The notes beneath the pieces were generated by a model. The model was not told the origin of the DNA, ran no database searches, and saw only the letters and a list, made by a program, of their open reading frames with translations. A program made the translations under genes and the position numbers. This document shows positions 1 to 7,771 of a stretch of DNA of 64,000 bases, piece after piece. Origin of the DNA: Halocynthiibacter namhaensis. Its GTDB lineage: Bacteria > Pseudomonadota > Alphaproteobacteria > Rhodobacterales > Rhodobacteraceae. Position 1 is the stretch's first letter; each line of letters starts with the position of its first letter. The stretch lies in assembly GCF_000812685.1 (NCBI RefSeq), contig NZ_JWIF01000016.1:1-64000 (forward strand). The letters are read 5' to 3'.

Positions 1-221
1 GCGCACTATCGCAAACACAGCAATATGCCATCTCATGCCGACTGCGCAAAAAGGTCGAAATGTCGTTCGCCCATCTGAAACGCATTCACGGCTTAGGGCG
101 GCTCCGATTGCGCGGCCCCTGTGGCGCACATGATGAATTTATCCTAGCTGCAACCGCCCAGAACCTCAAAAAATTAGCTAAACTAGCTCCGAACCCAAGT
201 CAGGCCAAAACCGTCCTGTGA
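1..221 (+). pseudogene. C-terminal fragment of an IS1182-like DDE transposase
   Basis: An open frame enters from the left edge and ends at a TGA at 219-221. It reads RKKVEMSFAHLKR, then GRLRLRGPCGA, then AATAQNLKKLAKL. This is the usual C-terminal block of IS1182-like (DDE_Tnp_1) transposases, in which the Glu of VEMSFAHLKR is the last catalytic acidic residue. The 5' part lies outside the window, so intactness cannot be judged. About 50 nt downstream, near 270-288, is gagtttttcaacag. Its complement, ctgttgaaaaactc, resembles terminal inverted repeats of this IS group, so the element probably ends near 290. The family assignment is from memory of such sequences. Confidence 0.7.
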
Positions 222-408
222 AATCAGGACAAGAGCTATTCATCCTTTGATGCAGTGCCGTGAAAACTGCGAGTTTTTCAACAGAATAGGCTGGTTAGCG
301 ACATTTGCAAAGTCACACGGTAGGCCTCATAGCGGACATTTAGCAATTCACCTTGCGCTTCGCCGCAGATTGGTCTTGTCCCGCTTACGTTCCGGTCTCT
401 GAACTCAT

Positions 409-786
409 TTATGCGGCCTTTCGCTCAAAAGCCAAGGGACTTTTCCCGCCAAGCGATGAGTGGCGACGGCGCGGGTTATAGAACCCGTTGATATACTGGA
501 AGATCGCGCCTTCAGCCTGACGGCGTGTGTCCCAACGGTTGCGCCAAATCAGCTCAGCCTTAATGGATTTGAAGAACGTCTCGACCATAGAATTATCATA
601 ACAATTTCCCTTGCCGCTCATCGAGACCTTGAAACCGTGCTTGGACAAGCGCTTCTGATACTCATTTGAGCAATATTGCGAACCACGATCCGTATGGTGA
701 ATGCAATCCTCCGGTGGTTGGCGCAAAGCAACGGCCATATCTAACGCCCGGATTGCCAGATCCTTCTTCATGCGGTTACTGATAGG
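409..786 (-). pseudogene. Truncated IS3-family OrfB transposase (rve integrase domain)
   Basis: The minus-strand frame encodes the last ~120 residues of an IS3-family transposase. It has HHTDRGSQY carrying the second catalytic Asp, MVETFFKSIKAE carrying the catalytic Glu, and an ending near YNPRRRHSSLGGKSP. A full OrfB has about 280 residues with an N-terminal HTH_21 region. Here the similarity stops at SNRMKKDL, and an in-frame TAA lies just upstream (about 785-787), so the 5' half and OrfA are missing. It sits between another IS remnant and an integrase-bearing element, in a zone of repeated insertion and decay. It is very unlikely to be functional. Confidence 0.85.
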
Positions 787-952
787 TTAAGTTCTGGATC
801 ACCCAGAACGTAGTTTCGATTTTGATCGAATAGTTTTGTCAATTTTCAGCCTCACTCGGTTATTGTGAGGTGAATATCGAAGGTTTTTCAGACTCCGAAT
901 AGATCAGAACAGGCCCACTGCGCCCGCCCTTACCGCGCCCATAAATAACCTA

Positions 953-1933
953 TCAATTACGGGCATAAATGGCGTCCAGTTCTTGCTTCAATTTTCGTTG
1001 AACCGATGTACGACCCGGAGACTGATCAAGCGTTTTTTCAGCAAAACAGATCAGTTCAAATATGCAATTTTCTTTGCAATCAGGCTGCAACCCTGCTGAG
1101 TATAATTCAGCCAGGTGCTCTTTAATGCGTATCCAATCATATAGCTTCGGTCGCCCGCGCCTCGCTCCTTTTTGCGATTTAAGACTCTGACCAGAAGTAA
1201 AAAACATACCAAACTTCTCAACATTCTGAGACTTTCCTACATGGAACAATCGCTCACGATATTTCAGAAGGTCACTCGTACGAACCCTCATCGCGACATA
1301 TCGCCTACCATCATTGGTAATTTCATTTGCCCGCCAGTCGAGTGATATTGAGGTCGCGCTTGCAGGAATAAGATCAAACCTTCCAGCACCCCTATAGTCA
1401 TCAGTTTCAGAAAGCCGATCCCAACGCTCGAAGTCCAGACCCTCACACTGAATTTTGCCTTCTGCGATCAAAGGAAAGAGTTTTGACCATGCGATTTCAT
1501 ACACACGCTGAAAATTGGCTTCAGTCCTCTCCACAATATCAAAAAGAGGCTTCAGACGCTCTAAATTCTCTTCGGCATCATGGACAAGCTTTGCCCAGAC
1601 ATCAAAAACCTCACCTTCAGGTGTTTCAATGGTTTTAGCGGCCTTTGTCTTATATTCAGAAATTCGGTCCTGCAGTTGCCCAATGTTCTGAAACGCACAT
1701 TCATCGGCAGCTTCAAAATACCTTTCATCTACCGGAATTTCTAAACTTTCAAACTCAGACCTATCAAACCAAGGGTATTCACATGGAGGTTCAAAATTAT
1801 CAGGCATGTCGCCCCAGTAAAATCGAGCATCAAAACTAGCATCAGCGTCACTCTCGGTATGATAGTTCAGCTCTGGAACTCTCCCCAGCGCAATCCAATC
1901 AATCGCCTCTGAAAGAAAACAATATGGGGGCAA
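953..1933 (-). CDS. Hypothetical protein with C-terminal GRPK-type helical domain, downstream of integrase 1
   Basis: I do not recognise this 326-residue protein. It is acidic over the first ~120 residues, rich in Trp and Phe, and has no signal peptide or membrane segment. The C-terminal ~75 residues begin with ARRGRPKLYDW and look like a small helical, probably DNA-binding, module. It starts 20 nt after the stop of integrase 1 on the same strand, so the two are likely co-transcribed. The 246-residue protein at 4770-5510 holds the same position behind integrase 2 and also has a GRPRK motif near its C terminus. That suggests a shared element-related role such as recombination accessory or regulator. 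This is inference from position and motif. Confidence 0.6.
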   Translation of the reverse strand: MPPYCFLSEAIDWIALGRVPELNYHTESDADASFDARFYWGDMPDNFEPPCEYPWFDRSEFESLEIPVDERYFEAADECAFQNIGQLQDRISEYKTKAAKTIETPEGEVFDVWAKLVHDAEENLERLKPLFDIVERTEANFQRVYEIAWSKLFPLIAEGKIQCEGLDFERWDRLSETDDYRGAGRFDLIPASATSISLDWRANEITNDGRRYVAMRVRTSDLLKYRERLFHVGKSQNVEKFGMFFTSGQSLKSQKGARRGRPKLYDWIRIKEHLAELYSAGLQPDCKENCIFELICFAEKTLDQSPGRTSVQRKLKQELDAIYARN

Positions 1934-1953
1934 CTACACTTCCTTCAGAAAGG

Positions 1954-3162
1954 TTATTGGCTCATTTTCCAATACTCTGCCCCCTTTGCGTCATCAGCAT
2001 TTGCAAATTCAACCCACTGCGCCATCAATTCCCGCCGTTTTTCTAACCGATCAGATCGCGCATAAGCCCGCTCGACATCTGACCCGACCTTATGCGCTAG
2101 GCATAACTCTGCAACCTCTCGCGGGGCTTCTGCGACTTCAGAGGCCCAATCCCGGAATGTAGAGCGAAAACCGTGAACCGTAACGTCATGATGACCCATA
2201 CGACGCAACAACATTGACATAGCCATGTTTGACAACGGTTTATGGCGCTTCTGGCCTTCAAACACATATTCAGACTGCATCGACATCAAAGGTTCAAGGA
2301 TGGCCAATATTTCATCACACAAGGGCACCCGATGTTGATCAGCGGTTTTCATGCGTTCTGCTGGGCAAGTCCAAACGCGGGCTTGCAGGTCTAACTCTTC
2401 CCAACGCAGGCCCAGCGCTTCACCCGTTCTGGCCCCCGTCAAAATGGTAAACATCAGCGCTTTTGCCGCCATTTCATTACGTTGTGATAGTTCAACATAA
2501 AACGCTGGTAAATCCCGCCACGGCATAGCGCTATGATGTTTTGCCTTTTTCACGACTTTGGGTAAAACGCCCGCATCTTTGATTGCCGTAACAGGGTTTT
2601 CACCATCCCGGAAACCTTGAGAACGCGCGACATCTAACACGATCTTCAAGCGCTGGGCCAACCGACGGGCCGTTTCGTGCTTTTCGGTCCAAATTGGTGA
2701 AAGGCACATCAAAATTTCTGGCTGGCCTATGCTATCAATTGGCATCCGCCCGATTTTAGGAAACGCATAATCGCGCAGGGTGTTGATCCATTGCTGACCG
2801 TGTTTCTGGTTTTTCCAAGTTGGCATACGGTCAATATGAACTTGCTGGGCAATTTCTTCAAAAGTCGGGATTTCGCGCTGGGCATTAAAACGTGGGTTTA
2901 AACCCTGCTTTGCCATACGGCGATATTCCAAGGCACGATCACGGGCTTGATTAATCGTCACGATATCCGCACCACCAAGACCAAAATCAGTGCGCAACGG
3001 TCCGCCCTTGCGATTCTTTTGTCCCTTCACCGTCACGCGTACGATCCAACGCCTCGCGCCACTCAGATCGACGACAAGATAAAGGCCGTTGCCATCCCCA
3101 TGCCGCCCCGGCCCGTGGTTCTCGACGAGCCTCTTTGTCAGTTTACCGGATAGTGCAGCCAT
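1954..3162 (-). CDS. P4-type tyrosine integrase (integrase 1)
   Basis: This 402-residue site-specific recombinase has an N-terminal DUF4102-like arm-binding domain (about 1-95), a SAM-like core-binding domain (about 100-195) and a C-terminal catalytic domain. The catalytic set is visible: Arg245 in LTGARTGE, Lys near 272, His330-x-x-Arg333 in HGFRSTF, His357 in LAHKVG and the nucleophile Tyr367 in ERAYARS. Length and residues indicate an intact enzyme. Its start lies about 150 nt left of the att repeat at 3312-3325 and it points away from it. It therefore most likely belongs to a second element integrated in tandem to the left, not to the 3.3-11.8 kb island. No left att for that element is visible in the window. 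Confidence 0.93.
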   Translation of the reverse strand: MAALSGKLTKRLVENHGPGRHGDGNGLYLVVDLSGARRWIVRVTVKGQKNRKGGPLRTDFGLGGADIVTINQARDRALEYRRMAKQGLNPRFNAQREIPTFEEIAQQVHIDRMPTWKNQKHGQQWINTLRDYAFPKIGRMPIDSIGQPEILMCLSPIWTEKHETARRLAQRLKIVLDVARSQGFRDGENPVTAIKDAGVLPKVVKKAKHHSAMPWRDLPAFYVELSQRNEMAAKALMFTILTGARTGEALGLRWEELDLQARVWTCPAERMKTADQHRVPLCDEILAILEPLMSMQSEYVFEGQKRHKPLSNMAMSMLLRRMGHHDVTVHGFRSTFRDWASEVAEAPREVAELCLAHKVGSDVERAYARSDRLEKRRELMAQWVEFANADDAKGAEYWKMSQ

Positions 3163-3311
3163 TATTCATACCACATTTTGCACCACTCAAGGAGGGTATA
3201 TCAGGGTAATTCAAACAAATCCAAAGAAAAGAAAACTATCGAGCAAAGCCATATAAACAAAAGAAAAAGGCCGCTCAAAGCGACCCAATCAATGCCAACA
3301 AAAATAGTAGG

Positions 3312-3325
3312 TGGCGGAGGAACAG
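3312..3325. repeat. attL-like direct repeat (14 bp)
   Basis: tggcggaggaacag is identical to 11751-11764, the 3' end of tRNA-Ser. With flanks (gta-nn-repeat) the match is 17 of 19. It lies between the divergent integrases, 120 nt before the start of integrase 2. Confidence 0.85.
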
Positions 3326-3410
3326 TCCGCCATAACAAATTCCACAGAATGCTCATAACGTATATAATATAGGGATATTATTGCATTCAAGGTCTTGTAT
3401 ATTCCAGAGC

Positions 3411-3443
3411 CGTCCCCCATATTCCTAACATTAATGGGGGACG
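3411..3443. promoter_or_regulatory. Perfect 10-bp inverted repeat over the translation start of integrase 2
   Basis: cgtcccccat (3411-3420) and atgggggacg (3434-3443) are perfect complements separated by 13 nt. The right arm contains the GGGGGA stretch that would act as ribosome binding site for the ATG at 3446, so an RNA hairpin would hide it. As DNA, each arm contains TGGGGGACG, found again at 11687-11695 by the other end of the island, so the arms may also be integrase arm-binding sites. An AT-rich -10-like stretch (tataatata) lies at about 3361-3371. The repeat is observed; both functions are inferred. Confidence 0.6.
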
Positions 3444-3445
3444 AA

Positions 3446-4672
3446 ATGGCGGATGAAGTTGGGGCAATAAATGCCATAATTCCTAGGAAGCGCGCAGAAA
3501 AATCTCTTTCCGCCGCATTTGTGCGAACAGTAAAAACCCCCGGAAAATATACGGACGGACACGGGCTTTTTCTAAAGGTAGATACGTCAGGCGCGCGGCG
3601 ATGGGTACAACGCATTGTGATACGAGGAAAACGTACTGAGATTGGCATGGGGAGTGCGTCTCTCGTTAGTTTAGCAGAGGCACGCGAACAAGCTCTAGAA
3701 AATCGCAAGCTGGCGCGTGCAGGCGGCGACCCACTTCAAGCGAAGCGTGAATCCAAAGCATTGCTGACATTTGAAGAAGCCGCACGCAAGGTTCACAAGA
3801 TCCACGAACCAACATGGCGTAACGCAAAACACGCAGCACAATTTCTGAGCACCTTAGAAACATATACATTCCCCCGCATGGGCAACCTAAAAGTGTCCGA
3901 GGTCAGCACAGCAGACGTGTTAGCGGTGTTGCAACCTATATGGTTGGAAAAGCCCGAAACTGCACGTCGAGTGCGCCAGCGTATTGGTACAGTCATGAAA
4001 TGGGCTATCGCGAACGGCTGGAGGGAAAACAACCCAGCGGATGCGATTGCGCAAGCGTTACCCAAGCAAGGCAACACTCAACAGCATCGAAAATCATTAT
4101 CTTATGACAAGGTGCCAGAATTTTTGAATGTACTTAAAACATCGAACGCGGGCATGGCCACTAAATTGGCTCTGGAGTTGGTCATTTTGACCGCATCGCG
4201 CTCTGGCGAGGTTCGCCTAGCTGAATGGTCAGAAATTGACCTAGTCAAAGCCGTCTGGACACGCCCAGCGCGACGCATGAAATCAAAGAAAGAACACCGC
4301 ATCCCCCTTTCCCCCCGCGCAATAGAGTTGCTTTCGCAAGCTGCAAGCCTTGGTTCTGGCGAAGGTCTCGTATTCCCCGGTACTGTTAATGGTAAACCCT
4401 TATCTGATATGACCCTATCTAAACTCACAAAATCGCTGGGCTATGATGTGGACGTGCATGGATTTAGGACTTCTTTCAAGACTTGGACACAGGAACGCAC
4501 CAACACGGCACGCGATGTCTCAGAGGCTGCTTTAGCGCATTCGGTCAAAGATAAGGCGGAGGCAGCCTACGCACGTTCTGATTTTTTTGATAAACGGCGT
4601 AAGTTAATGAATAGTTGGGAGGGGCATATCATAAACCAACCTAACAGCGTGATTTCGATTGCTTTAAAGTAG
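3446..4672 (+). CDS. P4-type tyrosine integrase of the island (integrase 2)
   Basis: This is a 408-residue recombinase from the ATG at 3446. That start follows a GGGGGA ribosome-binding stretch; in-frame starts at 3395 and 3434 are possible but extend past the conserved N terminus. Domains: DUF4102-like arm binding (about 20-105), core binding (about 108-205), catalytic (about 220-390). Catalytic residues are Arg252 in LTASRSGEV, Lys near 279, His338-x-x-Arg341 in HGFRTSF, His365 in LAHSVK and nucleophile Tyr375 in EAAYARSD. It sits just inside the left att repeat and faces the cargo, so it is the enzyme expected to join the island to tRNA-Ser. It belongs to the same subfamily as integrase 1 but clearly differs in sequence. 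Confidence 0.93.
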   Translation: MADEVGAINAIIPRKRAEKSLSAAFVRTVKTPGKYTDGHGLFLKVDTSGARRWVQRIVIRGKRTEIGMGSASLVSLAEAREQALENRKLARAGGDPLQAKRESKALLTFEEAARKVHKIHEPTWRNAKHAAQFLSTLETYTFPRMGNLKVSEVSTADVLAVLQPIWLEKPETARRVRQRIGTVMKWAIANGWRENNPADAIAQALPKQGNTQQHRKSLSYDKVPEFLNVLKTSNAGMATKLALELVILTASRSGEVRLAEWSEIDLVKAVWTRPARRMKSKKEHRIPLSPRAIELLSQAASLGSGEGLVFPGTVNGKPLSDMTLSKLTKSLGYDVDVHGFRTSFKTWTQERTNTARDVSEAALAHSVKDKAEAAYARSDFFDKRRKLMNSWEGHIINQPNSVISIALK

Positions 4673-4769
4673 CTACATTTAGCATCGCATCGTAAAACAG
4701 CACCACAATGTTGTAACTAGGCACATTTTCCAGTATGTTCCAAAAACGAAACCAAATATAAAGCATTGC

Positions 4770-5510
4770 ATGATCTGCCCAGAAGACTTTTTCACGCCTA
4801 AGTCTTTGGAAACAGCGTTTTCCAAGTCTCTTAGTGTGTCCTTCGTGCGCGAAACAGTCTTTGCATCTGCACAACAGACTGCGAGTTCTATTCAACCAAA
4901 TGAATTGGATGCTGTCCTGAAATCAAGTGCCAAGGTTTTTCTTCATTTTTTCATCAAGGAACATTCGCACGAAGCGCGAGTATTCTGCCAGCGGTCAAGT
5001 ACAGTGCAACGCATTGATGATTGGGCACTCACAGTGTTGAGAGACGAACTGCCCACAACCCTTCCCCTGTCAGAAAAGCTAGCAACCACTAAAGACGCCA
5101 GCTTGGATTCACGATATGCCTTTTTTGACCAAGAGCTTTGGGTTCTGGATTGTGAACGTTTAAGCGCACTACCCAAGCTTGACGCGACAATTGAACGTGT
5201 TGCCAAGTTGATCAACGGACTAGATGGGTGTTCACTCTGCTTCCCTGTAAGTATCTACCCGGAAGACTTAGGCGCAGCAATGAACACCTTCGCCAAAAGT
5301 ATGATTGACCAGAAGGTTGAAAATCCACCTATAAAATTAAGGCTTGGGCGTCCTAGAAAGATCGACAGAGCTTCTGAGGCATTACGCCGCGCATTTCCCG
5401 ATGGCTTTCAAAACATCCCCCAAAAGAATCTTCGACGGAGTGTCGAGACCGAACTTAACGAAACAATCGGCATGACAACCCTGCGCAAAGCGATGGCCCA
5501 AGTAGCGTAA
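4770..5510 (+). CDS. Hypothetical island protein with C-terminal GRPRK motif
   Basis: A 246-residue soluble protein of unknown function, 97 nt after integrase 2. There are no transmembrane segments and no catalytic motif that I recognise. The final ~60 residues open with LRLGRPRKIDRA and end in a short amphipathic helix (TTLRKAMAQ), compatible with a small DNA-binding module. The gene behind integrase 1 (953-1933) has an analogous position and a GRPK motif, so a role linked to the integrase, such as directionality, copy control or a partner protein, is plausible but unproven. The start at 4770 is the first ATG; I see no strong ribosome binding site to confirm it. Confidence 0.6.
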   Translation: MICPEDFFTPKSLETAFSKSLSVSFVRETVFASAQQTASSIQPNELDAVLKSSAKVFLHFFIKEHSHEARVFCQRSSTVQRIDDWALTVLRDELPTTLPLSEKLATTKDASLDSRYAFFDQELWVLDCERLSALPKLDATIERVAKLINGLDGCSLCFPVSIYPEDLGAAMNTFAKSMIDQKVENPPIKLRLGRPRKIDRASEALRRAFPDGFQNIPQKNLRRSVETELNETIGMTTLRKAMAQVA

Positions 5511-5671
5511 ATCCTCAACAGAACATTAGCACTCCAATATTTTTATTATAATACACTAACTTAAAAAACTAAAATGTCAAAAATGGGTTTTTGGAGTTTG
5601 TGATTATGTCAGAAGAACCTCATTTCCTCTATTTTCCTCGCAGTACCGAATTGGTTCAAAAAGGAATAGAT

Positions 5672-5866
5672 ATGACCGAACATCACTTACGTCGCCCAGC
5701 GGTTGAAGCCGCAACGGGCCTTAGCCGATCCAGCCTTTACGCTATGATGGATGCAGGAGAATTTCCACGTCCAATCCGCATTGGAAAACGCGCTGTCGCA
5801 TGGCCTGAAAGCACTGTGAACGCTTGGCTTTCTCAGCGCCCCATCGCCATTCCTGTTGTCGGATAG
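5672..5866 (+). CDS. AlpA-family helix-turn-helix regulator
   Basis: A 64-residue protein of the AlpA/phage-type DNA-binding family. It reads RRPAVEAATGLSRSSLY, an HTH covering about residues 6-25, then EFPRPIRIGKRAVAW, the conserved wing-like strand, then an ending around WLSQRP. Proteins of this family regulate integrase or excision genes in P4-like and cryptic prophage elements, and some act as excisionase-like factors. The start at 5672 is chosen because AAGGA lies 7-8 nt upstream and family members begin here. A longer frame from 5591 would add an unrelated tail. A 30-nt hairpin follows the stop. Confidence 0.85.
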   Translation: MTEHHLRRPAVEAATGLSRSSLYAMMDAGEFPRPIRIGKRAVAWPESTVNAWLSQRPIAIPVVG

Positions 5867-5871
5867 GACAA

Positions 5872-5901
5872 CACCCGCGAGTAACTAAACTGGCGCGGGT
5901 G
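5872..5901 (+). terminator. Hairpin after the AlpA gene
   Basis: cacccgcg (5872-5879) pairs with cgcgggtg (5894-5901) around a 14-nt loop. No T-run follows, so it may be a weak terminator, an mRNA processing signal or an operator. Confidence 0.35.
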
Positions 5902-5958
5902 CTGGAATGTCTAAGCAACACCCTCATACCGCGCTGACCTTCAAAAATAAAGGACCCA

Positions 5959-6240
5959 GTGATGAAAATTCACGTAACGCTCTTTTTGAGCGAACAACCC
6001 CGCACGCTTGAACTCAAAGGCCGTCTGGGTTGGGCGATGACCCGATTAGCTAAGGCTGGCGTGCATGGTATTAGCACCATCGAACACCCAGCGCCGCGTC
6101 TGTCTGCCTATGTCCATTCATTGCGTAAACTTGGTGTGCCAATCGAAACTGAGATTGAAGCCCATGCAGGTATCTACTCAGGGCATCACGCCCGCTACAA
6201 GCTGTCTTGTAATGCGCAGGTGACATGTGTTGAACCGTAA
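5959..6240 (+). CDS. Small winged-helix domain protein
   Basis: A 93-residue protein (92 if the second Met is used), preceded by AAAGGA in good spacing. The segment GRLGWAMTRLAKAG, followed by RLSAYVHSLRKLGVPIET and a closing GHHARYKL strand, follows the pattern of the small winged-helix proteins common in alphaproteobacterial integrative islands. Its function is not known. Between AlpA and the next winged-helix-like gene it most likely takes part in control of island genes or of DNA maintenance. It has no membrane or secretion signal. Confidence 0.65.
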   Translation: MMKIHVTLFLSEQPRTLELKGRLGWAMTRLAKAGVHGISTIEHPAPRLSAYVHSLRKLGVPIETEIEAHAGIYSGHHARYKLSCNAQVTCVEP

Positions 6241-6347
6241 ATATACATCACCAGCACCTTTCGCCGTTAGGGGCATCATGTGCAAACATGCCCTAAGCGA
6301 GACTAGTGCCAATCCTCTGGCATTGCCCGCTTTGGGGGGGGCCTAGA

Positions 6348-6770
6348 ATGGCAAAAGGATACAAAAGCAAGAAAAGGGGAGCTGGGCGTCACGTCCAGCT
6401 TCCTGAATGGTTGATGCAAACTGAAGCATGGAGCACGTTACCCCTAGGCCCCCGCTGCCTCTATGTCGAAATGAAACGGCGCTATACAGGCAGCAACAAC
6501 GGCAACCTGATGCTAAGCCACCGCGAAGCCGCTGTTCTGCTATGCGTTAGCAAAAACACGATTGGCCCTTACTTTAGGGAACTCGAAACTCGTGGTTTTA
6601 TCTCAACAAAAGTTAGTCACTGTCTTGGTCCGTCCGGCATAGGTAAAACAACCAGATGGGTTTTGACTGAATATCCAACCGCAGATTTAAAACCCGCAAA
6701 AAAGACCTTTGCGGCATGGCGCGTAAAAACAAAAGCCCCACCCAAAAAAGGGGACACTACGTACCTATGA
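6348..6770 (+). CDS. Winged-helix protein, possible replication initiator-like factor of the island
   Basis: A 140-residue basic protein. The start at 6348 is preferred to 6306 because the protein then opens MAKGYKSKKRGAGRH, as I recall for relatives. The core has AWSTLPLGPRCLYVEMKRRY then LSHREAAVLLCVSKNTI and a wing ending TTRWVLTEYP. This resembles helix-turn-helix proteins of alphaproteobacterial islands that look like plasmid Rep winged helices. The stop codon lies inside the second of four 16-bp repeats (6741-6875) that overlap and follow the gene. That arrangement, a DNA-binding protein with iteron-like sites at its own 3' end, hints at replication initiation or autoregulation. The role is inferred; the DNA-binding fold is fairly likely. 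Confidence 0.6.
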   Translation: MAKGYKSKKRGAGRHVQLPEWLMQTEAWSTLPLGPRCLYVEMKRRYTGSNNGNLMLSHREAAVLLCVSKNTIGPYFRELETRGFISTKVSHCLGPSGIGKTTRWVLTEYPTADLKPAKKTFAAWRVKTKAPPKKGDTTYL

Positions 6771-6875
6771 TTGGGACAGTTGGGTGTCACCGAATGAAAA
6801 CAGGCATAAAAACCAACCAAACCGCCCCAATACTAGGGACACAAACATGCAACCCGCCCCCCAAGAATTGGGACA
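6741..6875 (+). repeat. Four iteron-like 16-bp repeats
   Basis: Four copies fit CCCAANANTNGGGACA: CCCAAAAAAGGGGACA (6741-6756), ACCTATGATTGGGACA (6763-6778), CCCAATACTAGGGACA (6826-6841) and CCCAAGAATTGGGACA (6860-6875). Start-to-start distances are 22, 63 and 34 bp, close to whole helical turns. The half CCCAA...TTGGG is palindromic. Three GGGACA copies read in different frames, so protein coding does not explain their conservation across the array. Possible binding sites for the adjacent winged-helix protein. Confidence 0.6.
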
Positions 6876-7043
6876 TATATAGATATACCACTAGGAAGGG
6901 CTTTGATTGAGCAACTTATATAACTTCCCCGCCGCGTTCGTTCACATGGATACGAAACCGGATAAATCAGTTCGATGTGCTTAGCCACCCTAAGGAAAAA
7001 CACAACTTCCCTAATGATTTCGGAAAATACTAGGAGATATAAA

Positions 7044-7688
7044 ATGGGCGGATATGGCTCAGGAAGATCAAGCTACAAGCAAAAAGCGGAACATTGCCGC
7101 TCTTTGGACGTGAACCGCCTACATCGTGCAGGCAGTTTGCAACATGGCAGCCAAGGGAGTTGGGTCTGGTCTAGCGAGGACGCAGAGGTAGCAAGAGTCG
7201 GATACAAGACCGACCACTCCCGCTTTGTCTTGAATTACAAAGTGCGCCAAAACCGGGGCGACTGGGAGCCGATAACGCAGCCGATCCCCCTGACCTACTC
7301 AAGCTGTCACTATGGTAATCAACGACCCTATTTCCTCTGCCCCGGCATAGTGGCTGGGCAGCATTGCGGGCGGCGCGTCGGCAAGCTGTACTCTGGCGGG
7401 CGCTACTTCCTGTGTCGGCATTGTTATAATATCTCCTACGCCAGTCAGTCAGAGGACCGCCACAACCGCATGTTACGCCGGGCAAATAAATTACGCACGG
7501 CGCTGGGCGGTGAACCGGGAGCGGCCCATTGGATTGCACCCAAGCCGAAGGGTATGTGGGAGCGGACCTACCAACGCAAACGGTTAAAAATTGACTGGTG
7601 TGAAGACCAAGCAAACTCTTGGTTCATAGAAAAATATGCGCATCTTCTTGGCACAGAAGAAAGGGCGATGTTTTTCGATCCAGAATAA
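7044..7688 (+). CDS. Zinc-ribbon protein of the MGGYGSGR type, function unknown
   Basis: A 214-residue protein starting at the ATG at 7044, which has TAGGAG 7 nt upstream and gives the characteristic N terminus MGGYGSGRSS. An upstream in-frame ATG at 6975 is not favoured. Midway is a Cys-rich stretch: YFLCPG, then HCGRRVGKLY, then FLCRHCYNISY. It gives four cysteines in a C-x9-C...C-x2-C pattern typical of a zinc ribbon. A basic helical region follows (MLRRANKLR). I recall such proteins being frequent in proteobacterial mobile elements without known function. It is the last gene before the restriction pair and could bind DNA or RNA. Confidence 0.6.
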   Translation: MGGYGSGRSSYKQKAEHCRSLDVNRLHRAGSLQHGSQGSWVWSSEDAEVARVGYKTDHSRFVLNYKVRQNRGDWEPITQPIPLTYSSCHYGNQRPYFLCPGIVAGQHCGRRVGKLYSGGRYFLCRHCYNISYASQSEDRHNRMLRRANKLRTALGGEPGAAHWIAPKPKGMWERTYQRKRLKIDWCEDQANSWFIEKYAHLLGTEERAMFFDPE

Positions 7689-7771
7689 AATGGACAATCT
7701 AGCCGTGCGTCGCTTGACCTTATTTTCTACCCCGCGTCTATTGGAACCAAATGGTATTTCTAGGAAGCATT

